This document shows positions 1 through 6,318 of a stretch of DNA of 37,035 nucleotides, piece after piece. This DNA is from a virus. Numbering within the stretch: position 1 is the stretch's first letter; each line of letters starts with the position of its first letter. The stretch spans positions 1 through 37,035 of the IMG/VR virus record IMGVR_UViG_3300050821_004906. One strand, 5' to 3'. Both the position numbers and the translations under genes were made by a program. The notes beneath the pieces were generated by a model, which was not told the origin of the DNA, searched no databases, and saw only the letters and a program-made list of their open reading frames with translations.

Positions 1-84
1 CTCACATTCTATGTTATCAAGATCATCTAACTCCTCATCTAATTCGTATTGTTTAGTTTCTAACCAAATATCAAAATGACTCAT
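1..84 (-). CDS. Partial gene, unknown acidic protein (N-terminus only)
   Basis: The first 28 codons of a leftward gene that continues beyond the left edge. The reading begins MSHFDIWLETKQYELDEE and is rich in Asp/Glu. Its ATG overlaps the recT stop codon (ATGA), and a GGAGG Shine-Dalgarno sequence lies inside the end of recT, so it is co-transcribed and probably translationally coupled with the recombination genes. Function cannot be assigned from this fragment; a small accessory of the recombination module is a positional guess only. Confidence 0.6.
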   Translation of the reverse strand, partial: MSHFDIWLETKQYELDEELDDLDNIECE

Positions 85-932
85 TTTTTGTCCTCCGTGT
101 TTTCTAGCATTGTAGCCAAAGCTTCTGCTTTAGTTTGGGGTGATATATCGTTTTCAATATTTTGTCCAGAGATTTCATTAACTATTAATGAGGCATTATC
201 TTGGTCATCTCTATCAGCTAGCTCATCGGTATTAATAGCTGAATCAATCTCAGCACTCATAGGTATATATTTGAAGAGCCTTCTGATAACGGTTTTACGT
301 GCCATAGAATCATAGTTAGTTTTCCACGGTGAGTCACCATATCCTGAGCTCTTAGAAGTTGTCATAATCCTATCTATATCCGTTTTAGGCATAAACTCAG
401 GTACAAAGATAATAGTACTATCAGGAAGTACTACCCTGGCCATGGCATAAGCTCCTATAATAGCACCTCTTTGTCCGTTATGGCATGGTCTAAAACTAAG
501 TTTGGTATCTAAGCCTTTTTGGAATTCAAAGTCATCGTTTTCATAGACTACATCGCTTTCTATGTATATATTTGACCGGCTAGCTAGCGCTAGAAAGCCT
601 CTATAGCCTACCATTACATTACATTCCATTCTATTGGCTTTGTTGTTTTTGAAAGGTATAAGATATACCAATTGCCTTTCAGAAGAGGGTTCTAGGCCGA
701 TTTGAGCGCAGCGCATAATGGCACCAGCAAAGCTCATCGGGTCACATTCAGCAAGCTTAGGATTCATGCGCATTTCACTTAGAGCTATACGCACAAGCCT
801 CTCAGGTGTAAGTGTTGATGGAAGCACTGCTTCAAGTTGCTTTTTAAAAGCTGGGCTATTAAGAAAAGACATTATAGTAGGAGCTTTCTTAATAACTGCG
901 GTATTTTCTGGAAGTGTTTGAGTTGTAGACAT
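81..932 (-). CDS. recT: RecT-family single-strand DNA annealing protein
   Basis: A 283-aa protein of the phage RecT/Red-beta class, which coats the single strand made by the partner exonuclease and anneals it to a complementary strand. Family-like segments are LVRIALSEMRMNPKLAECDP, the GAIMRCAQIGLEPSSERQ block, the VMVGYRGFLALASRS block and the KTNYDSMARKTVIRRL block. The start at 932 is chosen because it has a GAGG ribosome site 8 nt upstream and gives the usual RecT length. The same frame stays open upstream to an ATG at 1163, which would add 77 residues and overlap the exonuclease gene. The position just downstream of a YqaJ exonuclease is the standard pairing. Confidence 0.92.
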   Translation of the reverse strand: MSTTQTLPENTAVIKKAPTIMSFLNSPAFKKQLEAVLPSTLTPERLVRIALSEMRMNPKLAECDPMSFAGAIMRCAQIGLEPSSERQLVYLIPFKNNKANRMECNVMVGYRGFLALASRSNIYIESDVVYENDDFEFQKGLDTKLSFRPCHNGQRGAIIGAYAMARVVLPDSTIIFVPEFMPKTDIDRIMTTSKSSGYGDSPWKTNYDSMARKTVIRRLFKYIPMSAEIDSAINTDELADRDDQDNASLIVNEISGQNIENDISPQTKAEALATMLENTEDKK

Positions 933-1104
933 AGTTTTTACCTCTTTAAATTTTAATCCTTCAATAACATTTATTATATCTATTAGCTTCTCATTGAGCG
1001 CCTTCTTTGCCTCGATGATATCACATCTTAGCTGGCTACATACAGAATGGTTGTATAAATCCGTAAGTAAAGAATAAGCCTTTTGTAAGCTAATAGATTG
1101 ATTT

Positions 1105-2025
1105 TCATAATACTTCTTTAATCCTAAAGACTCTGGTTTGAGTTTCTTTAATACATTCATCATAAACCGTTGGGTGCTCTTTTTTAAGTTTGTCCAAGTC
1201 TACACGATTACTCTTTTGAGATTTCCAGGTTGCAAGCATCTTACCCTGTGCATCCGTTAAAGTTTCTGCGTCTTGCATAAAATCAGTGATATACATTTGC
1301 TGAGTTTCAATAAGTTTGGTTAAGTCTCTTACCTGAGCCTTTATCCGGGACATTTCCCAGAACACAGACTCTATATACTCATCTACTGATTTGTTCAACC
1401 CTTCTGTAGATTTACTCCAGAGCTTTTTTACGTCGTTAAGATCGCTTGGTTGGGGTGGGTACTTAGTTAATACATTCCCATTCCAGAAGGCACTTTCCCG
1501 GTCAATAATGATTCGTTCTAATTCAGGAGTACGAGTGTACTTATAGATGCGGAAGTCATTTATGCTTATGAGTACAGCTATATAAACTATCTCAACATTA
1601 TAAACTGCGGCATAATGGGCGCATTGAACCAAATAGTAATGGGGAATGTCATCCTGGGAAGTATACTTCCAATTTTGAGCAACAAAGTAGTCAGCGGTTT
1701 TGCATTCCAAAATGGCATTGATTTCAGGAATATAGGCATCTATATTAGCCCTCATGAAAGGATAATCAGGATGTACTCTAAGTTTTTGGTTAGGTTCACA
1801 TGACAGTCCGGTTATCCTTTCAAATTCACTTATGATTATAGGCTCAAGTAAGTTTCCCCAGCGTTGGTTCGGGGTAATTTCCTCAAGTTCCGGCTCATCG
1901 TAATTGAGCTTATCAAAGAATATGTCTAGAGGTGTAGCCCAGGGGGATAATCCCAGGATAGCTGCGCAATCACTTCCGCCTAATCCTTTTTTGCGTTCTA
2001 TACGCTGTTGATAGGTAAGACTCAT
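1105..2025 (-). CDS. YqaJ-type viral recombinase (lambda-exonuclease fold)
   Basis: A 306-aa 5'-3' double-strand DNA exonuclease of the YqaJ/lambda Exo family (PD-(D/E)XK fold), making single-stranded DNA for RecT. The N-terminal GLGGSDCAAILGLSPW signature is at residues 14-29. NLLEPIIISEFERITG at 58-73 carries the conserved Glu61. The catalytic core is D96 in the RANIDAYIP segment plus E107-x-K109 in ILECKTA. The C-terminal third is a charged, probably helical region. A GGAGA ribosome site precedes the ATG. It is the second gene of the leftward operon starting near 2153. Confidence 0.93.
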   Translation of the reverse strand: MSLTYQQRIERKKGLGGSDCAAILGLSPWATPLDIFFDKLNYDEPELEEITPNQRWGNLLEPIIISEFERITGLSCEPNQKLRVHPDYPFMRANIDAYIPEINAILECKTADYFVAQNWKYTSQDDIPHYYLVQCAHYAAVYNVEIVYIAVLISINDFRIYKYTRTPELERIIIDRESAFWNGNVLTKYPPQPSDLNDVKKLWSKSTEGLNKSVDEYIESVFWEMSRIKAQVRDLTKLIETQQMYITDFMQDAETLTDAQGKMLATWKSQKSNRVDLDKLKKEHPTVYDECIKETQTRVFRIKEVL

Positions 2026-2028
2026 AAT

Positions 2029-2127
2029 CTAATCTCCAAAAATTACACCTAATATTATACCTATAAGATATAATCCTACTACGATTCCTAGGTATAACTG
2101 TCCAATGTAAATCAAAAAACTACACAT
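2029..2127 (-). CDS. 32-aa single-pass membrane peptide
   Basis: A short gene encoding MCSFLIYIGQLYLGIVVGLY followed by a further hydrophobic stretch ending in GD. Almost the whole peptide is one membrane-spanning segment. It has a perfect AAGGAG ribosome site (2134-2139) 6 nt before the ATG, and its stop lies 3 nt from the exonuclease start. It is the first gene of the leftward recombination operon, about 26 nt below the inferred transcription start. Function is unknown; it would sit in the inner membrane. Confidence 0.65.
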   Translation of the reverse strand: MCSFLIYIGQLYLGIVVGLYLIGIILGVIFGD

Positions 2128-2140
2128 AAAAAACTCCTTA

Positions 2141-2169
2141 TTGACTGTTTACAGAAGCAATGATAGTAT
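2141..2169 (+). promoter_or_regulatory. Sigma70-like promoter, rightward
   Basis: TTGACT (-35, 2141-2146), 17-nt spacer, TAGTAT (-10, 2164-2169) preceded by an extended-10 TG at 2161-2162. The predicted start is near 2176, about 29 nt before the ribbon-helix-helix gene. It shares bases with the opposing leftward promoter. Confidence 0.6.
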
Positions 2170-2188
2170 TGATAAATAATTGTGTCAA
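2160..2188 (-). promoter_or_regulatory. Strong sigma70-like promoter, leftward (recombination operon)
   Basis: Reading leftward: TTGACA (-35, 2188-2183), exactly 17 nt, then TATCAT (-10, 2165-2160). It would start transcription near 2153 and drive the membrane peptide, exonuclease and recT. Its -10 overlaps the -10 of the rightward promoter, so the two should exclude each other. ATTGA/TCAAT half-sites at 2140-2144, 2168-2172, 2185-2189 and 2196-2200 could be operator elements, though they are short and AT-rich. Confidence 0.65.
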
Positions 2189-2204
2189 TGATTTAATTGA
2201 TGGT

Positions 2205-2447
2205 ATGAAAAAAAAGAGGAAATTACAGCGTGCTCGCATGCCTGATGGATTTGTTTTAGTCCAGACTAAGCTAGATAGGCACCTTTTAGCTGCATTAAAG
2301 ATGATGGCAGCCCATAAAGAGCAGAGTTTGCAAATGTATTTGAACAATTTTTTCAAGGATTTCCTTGATTTGGAAGCCGAGAATTTGGGCAATAGCGCAT
2401 TACTGATGGCTATTAGGGATAAACTGACTAAAGTAAGATATCTTTAA
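2205..2447 (+). CDS. Ribbon-helix-helix (Arc/MetJ-like) DNA-binding protein candidate
   Basis: An 80-aa basic protein. The segment LVQTKLDRHLLAALKMMAAH followed by KEQSLQMYLNNFF matches the beta-strand/helix/helix pattern of ribbon-helix-helix repressors (strand VLVQTKLD, then two helices). The ATG at 2205 is preferred to one at 2160 because the latter lies inside the promoter. It is the first gene right of the overlapping divergent promoters, the usual place for a repressor controlling both. The ribosome site is weak. DNA binding is inferred from the pattern only. Confidence 0.6.
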   Translation: MKKKRKLQRARMPDGFVLVQTKLDRHLLAALKMMAAHKEQSLQMYLNNFFKDFLDLEAENLGNSALLMAIRDKLTKVRYL

Positions 2448-2456
2448 GTAAAACGG

Positions 2457-2531
2457 TGGGAATGGACGGAATCGAACCGTCACCACTGCACTTCATCAAA
2501 AGCAGGCTCTTAACCAATGAGTTACATTCCC
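2457..2531 (-). tRNA. tRNA-like gene, anticodon arm anomalous
   Basis: Read leftward, the 75-nt sequence has a perfect 7-bp acceptor stem (GGGAATG/CATTCCC), a perfect T-arm (GACGG-TTCGATT-CCGTC), T8-A9, a D-arm ACTC/GAGC with GG and one A-C mismatch, discriminator A and CC following. The anticodon region TGCTT-TTGATGA-AGTGCA does not close cleanly. It forms five pairs only if one U in the 3' strand is bulged, giving anticodon GAU (Ile) but G at position 37. Alternatively the UUUUGAU string resembles a Gln(UUG) loop with 5 extra nt. Identity is left open. Confidence 0.65.
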
Positions 2532-2544
2532 TAGTATAATGGAC

Positions 2545-2574
2545 TTTACTAATAAATCCGGTTACAAGTATAAT
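2545..2574 (+). promoter_or_regulatory. Sigma70-like promoter upstream of gene at 2606
   Basis: TTTACT (-35, 2545-2550), 18-nt spacer, perfect TATAAT (-10, 2569-2574). The predicted start near 2581 gives a short leader carrying AAAGGAG just before the ATG at 2606. It may also supply the initiator-like gene downstream. Confidence 0.55.
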
Positions 2575-2605
2575 GTGCTAATCTACAAATTGGAAAGGAG
2601 AAAAT

Positions 2606-2983
2606 ATGCCATGGAAAAATAAAATCAATGAAATACTTGAAAAGGATAAGGATTATTTCAAAGAGGCTTTCAAGCAGCAAAAGGAATTAAGTTTACTTGA
2701 TATTTCTGAAGGGAAAAGATCTTTAAAAAAACAACTTAAAATGAACCTTTTTTTTGAACAATTAGATCAAATAGATTTTTTGAATAATGAAACTTTAGAT
2801 TTAAAAATAAAAGATTGTAAATTTATGTATGGGGGAATGCATTTTGAATATATTTATAGTAGACTTCAAAAAGAAATTCCTTCGTTTGAATGCAGTTATG
2901 AAGATTTCTTAATCATAATGAACATGGGACTATTCTTGGATGTTTTAAGGAACTTATTTCAAGATTTTGTCAGGAGAGATTAA
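2606..2983 (+). CDS. Hypothetical protein, 125 aa
   Basis: Unrecognised soluble, mostly helical protein. The N-terminal third is highly charged (Lys/Glu), and the C-terminal half is aromatic-rich (FMYGGMHFEYIYSRLQKE). A strong AAAGGAG ribosome site and its own promoter with TATAAT at 2569 support it as real. It is the first gene of a short rightward group leading to the replication-initiator-like gene, so an early role is plausible but unproven. Confidence 0.75.
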   Translation: MPWKNKINEILEKDKDYFKEAFKQQKELSLLDISEGKRSLKKQLKMNLFFEQLDQIDFLNNETLDLKIKDCKFMYGGMHFEYIYSRLQKEIPSFECSYEDFLIIMNMGLFLDVLRNLFQDFVRRD

Positions 2984-3018
2984 ACATTTTAAAAGATTGA
3001 TCTTTACAAAAAAAGAAA

Positions 3019-3063
3019 GGGCGCCTATTTTGTTTTAATCCCACTCAAAACAAGGAGGCACCC
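3019..3063 (+). promoter_or_regulatory. Shine-Dalgarno-sequestering hairpin before the initiator-like gene
   Basis: An RNA hairpin: GGG 3019-3021 with CCC 3061-3063; GCCT 3023-3026 with AGGC 3056-3059; TTGTTTT 3030-3036 with AAAACAA 3047-3053, around a 10-nt loop. The 3' arm contains the whole AAGGAGG ribosome site (3052-3058), whose spacing fits an ATT start codon at 3067. No U-run follows, so it is not a typical terminator. Translational repression is the inference. Confidence 0.6.
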
Positions 3064-3066
3064 AAG

Positions 3067-4098
3067 ATTCTTATTCAATTAAATACTTCAAAAACCTTTA
3101 ATGGACAAGCATTATTTGATAATAATAGCAATAATTATATTGCTAAATTATTACAAAACCCTTTAAACACCCTTTCTACCAAGCATTTACGCCGAAAATT
3201 TAAAAGGGATTCTCTCAGTAAATTAGCTGATCAACCTCCTATTGCTAGGATAGTGTTTAAGCATTTTATGCATATTAGTGATTATAGGACAGGAATTTTC
3301 TGGCATAAACTTGATACGCTTGCCGATGATTTGGGTTATACAGCCCGACATATTAAACGTGGAACACATATTCTTGAGCAACTTGGAATTATCAATAAAA
3401 AGCAAAGAGGGTTCAATAAATCTAATCTCTATTGTCTAAATTTTACCCTACCTCAAAACCCGCACTATCACTACACTTCAAGCCAAAATGTCCCACTATC
3501 TTATCTCTCTAAGAGAGAAGATAGTATTAATACTAATTCAAACACTTTGTCGGAAAAACCGACAGAGTCAGTACCAAAACTCATAGTTAAGGATGGTATG
3601 TTTGAATTGACCTATGACTGGTCGCCTGATCTTTACACAATTAATAACCTTGAGAGAATCCTCGGCTTTAACTATGAAAAACGCGACTCAGAGCGACGAA
3701 GTTGGATAGCTTATACCCTTAAGCAAGCCGGTGGCAAAAAAGTCTACTTAACCCAAAAGCAAGCCAATGCGATGTACTTTCATTTTTGCAAGACCTCAAA
3801 GGAAAAGGAAAAGCACTACATTTTGCAAGGCAAGCCATTTATTTCAATGGAACAAAGGCGCAATTACCATGAACAAAAGCAGTACCCTGAACCAAAACCA
3901 ATTCAGCGTTATGAGCGAGAGATTGATAACCATTCAATTGACCTAGGGCTTTTCAAAGTAAAAAGGTCTGTAATATGCAATAATACTAATAATTGGGAGG
4001 TTGAAGCTGCAAGAAAGCTTGCGGAAGAAAAATGGATGGAAGGGCTTTCAGTTGAGCAAAGAGCCATTTTTTCTGAGTATTCCGGAAATTCCGGATAA
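3067..4098 (+). CDS. Winged-helix replication-initiator-like protein (ATT start proposed)
   Basis: A 343-aa protein if it starts at ATT 3067. A shorter form from GTG 3253 has no proper ribosome site. Between 3067 and 3253 the frame contains no ATG, GTG or TTG but reads as protein (for example KHLRRKFKRDSLSKLADQPP). An AAGGAGG lies 8 nt before ATT 3067. At about residues 82-126 there is a winged-helix domain of the HTH_36/initiator type: LDTLADDLGYTARHIKRGTH, then LEQLGIINKKQRG and a wing ending NLYCLNF. The remainder is basic and aromatic (RRSWIAYTLKQAG). Such proteins bind an origin and recruit helicase, but could also be transcription regulators. It is followed by a hairpin at 4105. Confidence 0.7.
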   Translation: MLIQLNTSKTFNGQALFDNNSNNYIAKLLQNPLNTLSTKHLRRKFKRDSLSKLADQPPIARIVFKHFMHISDYRTGIFWHKLDTLADDLGYTARHIKRGTHILEQLGIINKKQRGFNKSNLYCLNFTLPQNPHYHYTSSQNVPLSYLSKREDSINTNSNTLSEKPTESVPKLIVKDGMFELTYDWSPDLYTINNLERILGFNYEKRDSERRSWIAYTLKQAGGKKVYLTQKQANAMYFHFCKTSKEKEKHYILQGKPFISMEQRRNYHEQKQYPEPKPIQRYEREIDNHSIDLGLFKVKRSVICNNTNNWEVEAARKLAEEKWMEGLSVEQRAIFSEYSGNSG

Positions 4099-4104
4099 CT
4101 GAAA

Positions 4105-4136
4105 AAGGCATAGGCCATTCTTCCCACCTATGCCTT
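4105..4136 (-). terminator. Intrinsic terminator for leftward transcription
   Basis: A perfect 10-bp stem AAGGCATAGG (4105-4114) / CCTATGCCTT (4127-4136) with a 12-nt loop. Read leftward, the stem is followed by a run of five U (complement of the As at 4102-4106), as expected of a Rho-independent terminator for the leftward operon entering from 4661. The rightward side lacks a U-run, so termination of the initiator gene is less certain. The rest of 4099-4242 holds no gene that I can see. Confidence 0.65.
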
Positions 4137-4242
4137 AAGGAGTCTACAAGCCTATGAGAGCTTAATAGATTCCAAATTATACAATAAGTGCTTGCAAAGT
4201 AAAATAAAAAGATGTAAAACCTACCGCAACTTAGAGGTAACT

Positions 4243-4680
4243 ATGATTGAAAACTTTGACTTAGCTGCAATGATTCTAGCATTAGCATTAAACTATTTAG
4301 CAGGTTTTGCTGGGGCGTTAGGTGGATTTTACTTTTATCATAGAGCGGTTAAATCCAAGTTTAGAATTAATATAGAAAACTGGCAAAGACAAACAGAATT
4401 TAATGACTTACTTTTGAACTGCGCGCGGGAAAACGAAAAGAATATTGAAGAGCTACGCAATAAATATAATCATCACGGGGTAACTTTAGACTGCTTTCAA
4501 GATCAAATGAATGAAATAAAAGTTGAAAATGATAGGGCAAAAAAGTTTTATGACCAAGATATACTTGAATTTTGCAAAAATACTTCCGGTGATTTTGTAA
4601 CGATTACTGCAGCAAAAGCACCTATTTTAAATAAAGCTAAGCTTAAAAAACGTGGCCGCCCTAGAAAGGCGCAGGGTTAA
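4243..4680 (+). CDS. Membrane-anchored coiled-coil protein with C-terminal AT-hook
   Basis: A 145-aa protein from the ATG at 4243 (AGAGG ribosome site 7 nt upstream); an upstream TTG at 4192 is in frame but lacks a ribosome site. Residues about 6-30 form one transmembrane segment (LALALNYLAGFAGALGGFYF). Next comes a charged, helical, probably coiled-coil stretch to about residue 110, then a basic tail with KKRGRPRK (135-142), the GRP-core AT-hook that binds the minor groove of AT-rich DNA. With the basic flank after the membrane segment, the tail should be cytoplasmic. Its 3' end overlaps the convergent gene at 4661 by 20 nt. Tethering DNA to the membrane is an inference. Confidence 0.75.
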   Translation: MIENFDLAAMILALALNYLAGFAGALGGFYFYHRAVKSKFRINIENWQRQTEFNDLLLNCARENEKNIEELRNKYNHHGVTLDCFQDQMNEIKVENDRAKKFYDQDILEFCKNTSGDFVTITAAKAPILNKAKLKKRGRPRKAQG

Positions 4681-4891
4681 TTTTATCTCGCAAGTAGTCT
4701 ATAAGCTCATCTTTGATTGCAGGGTTAAAGCCTTTAAGTGAAGGTATATAATCAGTGTATAAAGCGTATTTAAGGCAATCATCTATAATGTCGGTTATAG
4801 ATACTTTACTTAATACACTCACCGCACGCAATACCTCATCAACTTCAGGCTCAAGGTATACATTCAGGCGTACTTTCTTTTGATCATTCAT
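4661..4891 (-). CDS. Ribbon-helix-helix (CopG-like) protein
   Basis: A 76-aa protein with a clear ribbon-helix-helix N-terminal half. The strand KVRLNVYLEPEV is followed by helix DEVLRAVSVLSK, a turn and helix SITDIIDDCLKYAL. The C-terminal 30 residues are acidic/basic mixed (IKDELIDYLRDKIN). It starts behind AGGAAAAAGCT and is the last gene of the leftward early operon. Its 3' end overlaps the convergent AT-hook gene by 20 nt, which could give antisense interference. Likely a transcriptional regulator or antitoxin-type protein; no toxin partner is apparent. Confidence 0.75.
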   Translation of the reverse strand: MNDQKKVRLNVYLEPEVDEVLRAVSVLSKVSITDIIDDCLKYALYTDYIPSLKGFNPAIKDELIDYLRDKINPAPF

Positions 4892-4900
4892 AGCTTTTTC

Positions 4901-5134
4901 CTAAATTAGTGAGTTAGTGTAGTTTACATAGCGTTTACCAGCCATAAAACCGTCAATGTAGTAGTTTAAGTTTTCTAAGCTTCCGTAAGCGTGATGCATG
5001 CCTGTTTCTATTTCAACTAACTTGTAACAATTAAGAGTGTGTAAATCAGCTACTATTTTGTATATTTTATGCAAATCTAACTGCTCTATAAGTTTATTTA
5101 AATTCTCTATATTCTTAAAATGGTATTCGCTCAT
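4901..5134 (-). CDS. Hypothetical small protein, 77 aa
   Basis: Unrecognised. A helical N-terminus (YHFKNIENLNKLIEQLDLHK) is followed by short strands and a final helix with YYIDGFMAGKRYVNY. The ending, helix plus GF(M/L)xG then aromatics, resembles the ends of the genes at 5131 and 5354, so the three may be diverged relatives. Ribosome site GGAGAAAGCC; the start overlaps the preceding stop (ATGA). Confidence 0.7.
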   Translation of the reverse strand: MSEYHFKNIENLNKLIEQLDLHKIYKIVADLHTLNCYKLVEIETGMHHAYGSLENLNYYIDGFMAGKRYVNYTNSLI

Positions 5135-5376
5135 GGCTTTCTCCGTTTACGTTTAAGTTTATTAATATGCTGCCATTGTGTTTGAAAGTGCATACCCTCA
5201 ACAAACGTTGCAATAGCGCGGGCGATAGCAGCCTTACCGCCCTTTGCTACTACACGCTTGCTTTCCGAGTAATGCAAGATCGTATAGCCGTAGTTATCAT
5301 CTATAGCCAAGTCATCACCAAGGCCATAATCCCTTAGCAACTGCTCTAGCTTCTCAACTGTTGTTTTGCGGCTCAT
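5131..5376 (-). CDS. Hypothetical small protein, about 81 aa
   Basis: Unrecognised. The start at 5376 (MSRKTTVEKLEQLLRDYG) keeps overlap with the upstream gene to 23 nt. In-frame ATGs at 5398 and 5409 would overlap it more, and none has a good ribosome site, so translational coupling is likely. The core has two probable strands (DDNYGYTILHYSESKR) and a helix ending FVEGMHFQTQW. The C-terminus is strongly basic (NKLKRKRRKP), suggesting nucleic-acid contact. Confidence 0.65.
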   Translation of the reverse strand: MSRKTTVEKLEQLLRDYGLGDDLAIDDNYGYTILHYSESKRVVAKGGKAAIARAIATFVEGMHFQTQWQHINKLKRKRRKP

Positions 5377-5641
5377 TCCAATTAAAAAAGTGCCCATGTA
5401 AAAAACCATTTAAAAACTTTTTCATGCCTTTGTCATCACATTCATAAACAAAGATTTCTTCACCAGTTGTATAAGTATAATAAAGAGCAAAATTGCCGCC
5501 CTTAAATTCAATGCGCAGCTTATTCTTACAAGAAAGGCTTTTGCTTATAATACGGCGGTAATTATCAAGGCGTTTTTGATAATATAGGTCATCAGCTATT
5601 TTTTCACGCCGATAATGACCTAAAGTAAATATACTACTCAT
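5354..5641 (-). CDS. Hypothetical small protein, 95 aa
   Basis: Unrecognised. A basic N-terminal half (ADDLYYQKRLDNYRRIISKS) is followed by three probable strands (LRIEFKGGNFALYYTYTTGE) and a helix ending FLNGFLHGHFFNW. The strand-strand-helix-GxxxG ending is shared in outline with the next two genes of the operon. The ATG overlaps the upstream stop (ATGA) and sits behind GGAGGCCAAGC. Confidence 0.7.
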   Translation of the reverse strand: MSSIFTLGHYRREKIADDLYYQKRLDNYRRIISKSLSCKNKLRIEFKGGNFALYYTYTTGEEIFVYECDDKGMKKFLNGFLHGHFFNWNEPQNNS

Positions 5642-5964
5642 TGCTTGGCCTCCAATTCATTCTTATGTAAATGATTATAGATATCTAAGACTACACGGTC
5701 ATCTTCCAATGACTCATCTTCAATAACTCGCCCCCAAAAAAACCGATTACAGTATTGAATTACCTGTTGATCACGTTTTATGAGCCATTCACTCATTTTA
5801 TAAGTAACCGAAAGCCACTCATCAGGTATCATTTGTTTATCATCATCAGGCCTAAAATTAAAGATATCATCATCACCGATTAATTTATGTTTAAAAAGCT
5901 GGTCTATGATTCTATTCATATCTAAAAATATATGTTTTCTTATAAATTGTTTTAAAGCGGTCAT
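5638..5964 (-). CDS. Hypothetical protein, 108 aa; paralogue of the adjacent gene
   Basis: Unrecognised. It aligns along its length with the gene just upstream (5967-6317): FIRKHIFLDMNRIIDQLF against FVDKHIYSNVTNLMNAFL, and FFWGRVIEDESL against KYWGRETYGQLI. Shared features are a conserved KHI near the N-terminus, a central acidic turn, a Trp preceding a helix, and (F/Y)WGR then an acidic C-terminal helix. It is less acidic than its twin. GGGAG ribosome site. The tandem order implies local gene duplication. Confidence 0.75.
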   Translation of the reverse strand: MTALKQFIRKHIFLDMNRIIDQLFKHKLIGDDDIFNFRPDDDKQMIPDEWLSVTYKMSEWLIKRDQQVIQYCNRFFWGRVIEDESLEDDRVVLDIYNHLHKNELEAKQ

Positions 5965-5966
5965 AG

Positions 5967-6317
5967 TTATTTACTCCCATTCATTAAATCTTTATAGATA
6001 TCTTCAATTACATAATCATCTTCAATGAGTTGACCGTAAGTTTCGCGTCCCCAATATTTTTCGTCCCAAATATCAAAGACAATATAACCTTTTTCACTCA
6101 ATTTTTCATAAAGATAGTTAGATATCCTATACCATTGGGTAATATCTTTTATATCTTGATCTTCCAACTCGTTACCGTCATCATCATGCGTTATATACAT
6201 ATTTTCTATATCATCATAACGCTCCGGCTCATAAAGTAAGAATGCATTCATTAAGTTTGTGACATTTGAATAGATGTGTTTGTCTACAAAGTTACGTATT
6301 GTAAAATCTTTTGCCAT
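5967..6317 (-). CDS. Hypothetical highly acidic protein, 116 aa; paralogue of 5638-5964
   Basis: Unrecognised. By count it has 27 Asp/Glu against about 12 Lys/Arg, a net charge near -15. Acidic stretches include the EPERYDDIENMY and DDDGNELEDQD segments. It has the same KHI...WGR layout as its neighbour. The small size, acidity and early-operon location fit the general profile of phage DNA-mimic or anti-restriction proteins, but no family motif is visible. GGGGCGCATAAC precedes the ATG. Confidence 0.75.
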   Translation of the reverse strand: MAKDFTIRNFVDKHIYSNVTNLMNAFLLYEPERYDDIENMYITHDDDGNELEDQDIKDITQWYRISNYLYEKLSEKGYIVFDIWDEKYWGRETYGQLIEDDYVIEDIYKDLMNGSK

Positions 6318-6318
6318 G

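Noticed and set aside
2160-2204. ATG at 2160 as start of the ribbon-helix-helix protein
   Set aside because: It lies inside the -10 region of the inferred promoter and has no ribosome site; the ATG at 2205 fits better.
2138-2392. A leftward frame opposite the ribbon-helix-helix gene
   Set aside because: It would cover the divergent promoters, has no ribosome site and mirrors the codons of the opposite gene.
4105-4136. Reading the 10-bp hairpin as a rightward terminator for the initiator-like gene
   Set aside because: There is no U-run on the rightward side; the U-run is on the leftward side, so it is listed as a leftward terminator.
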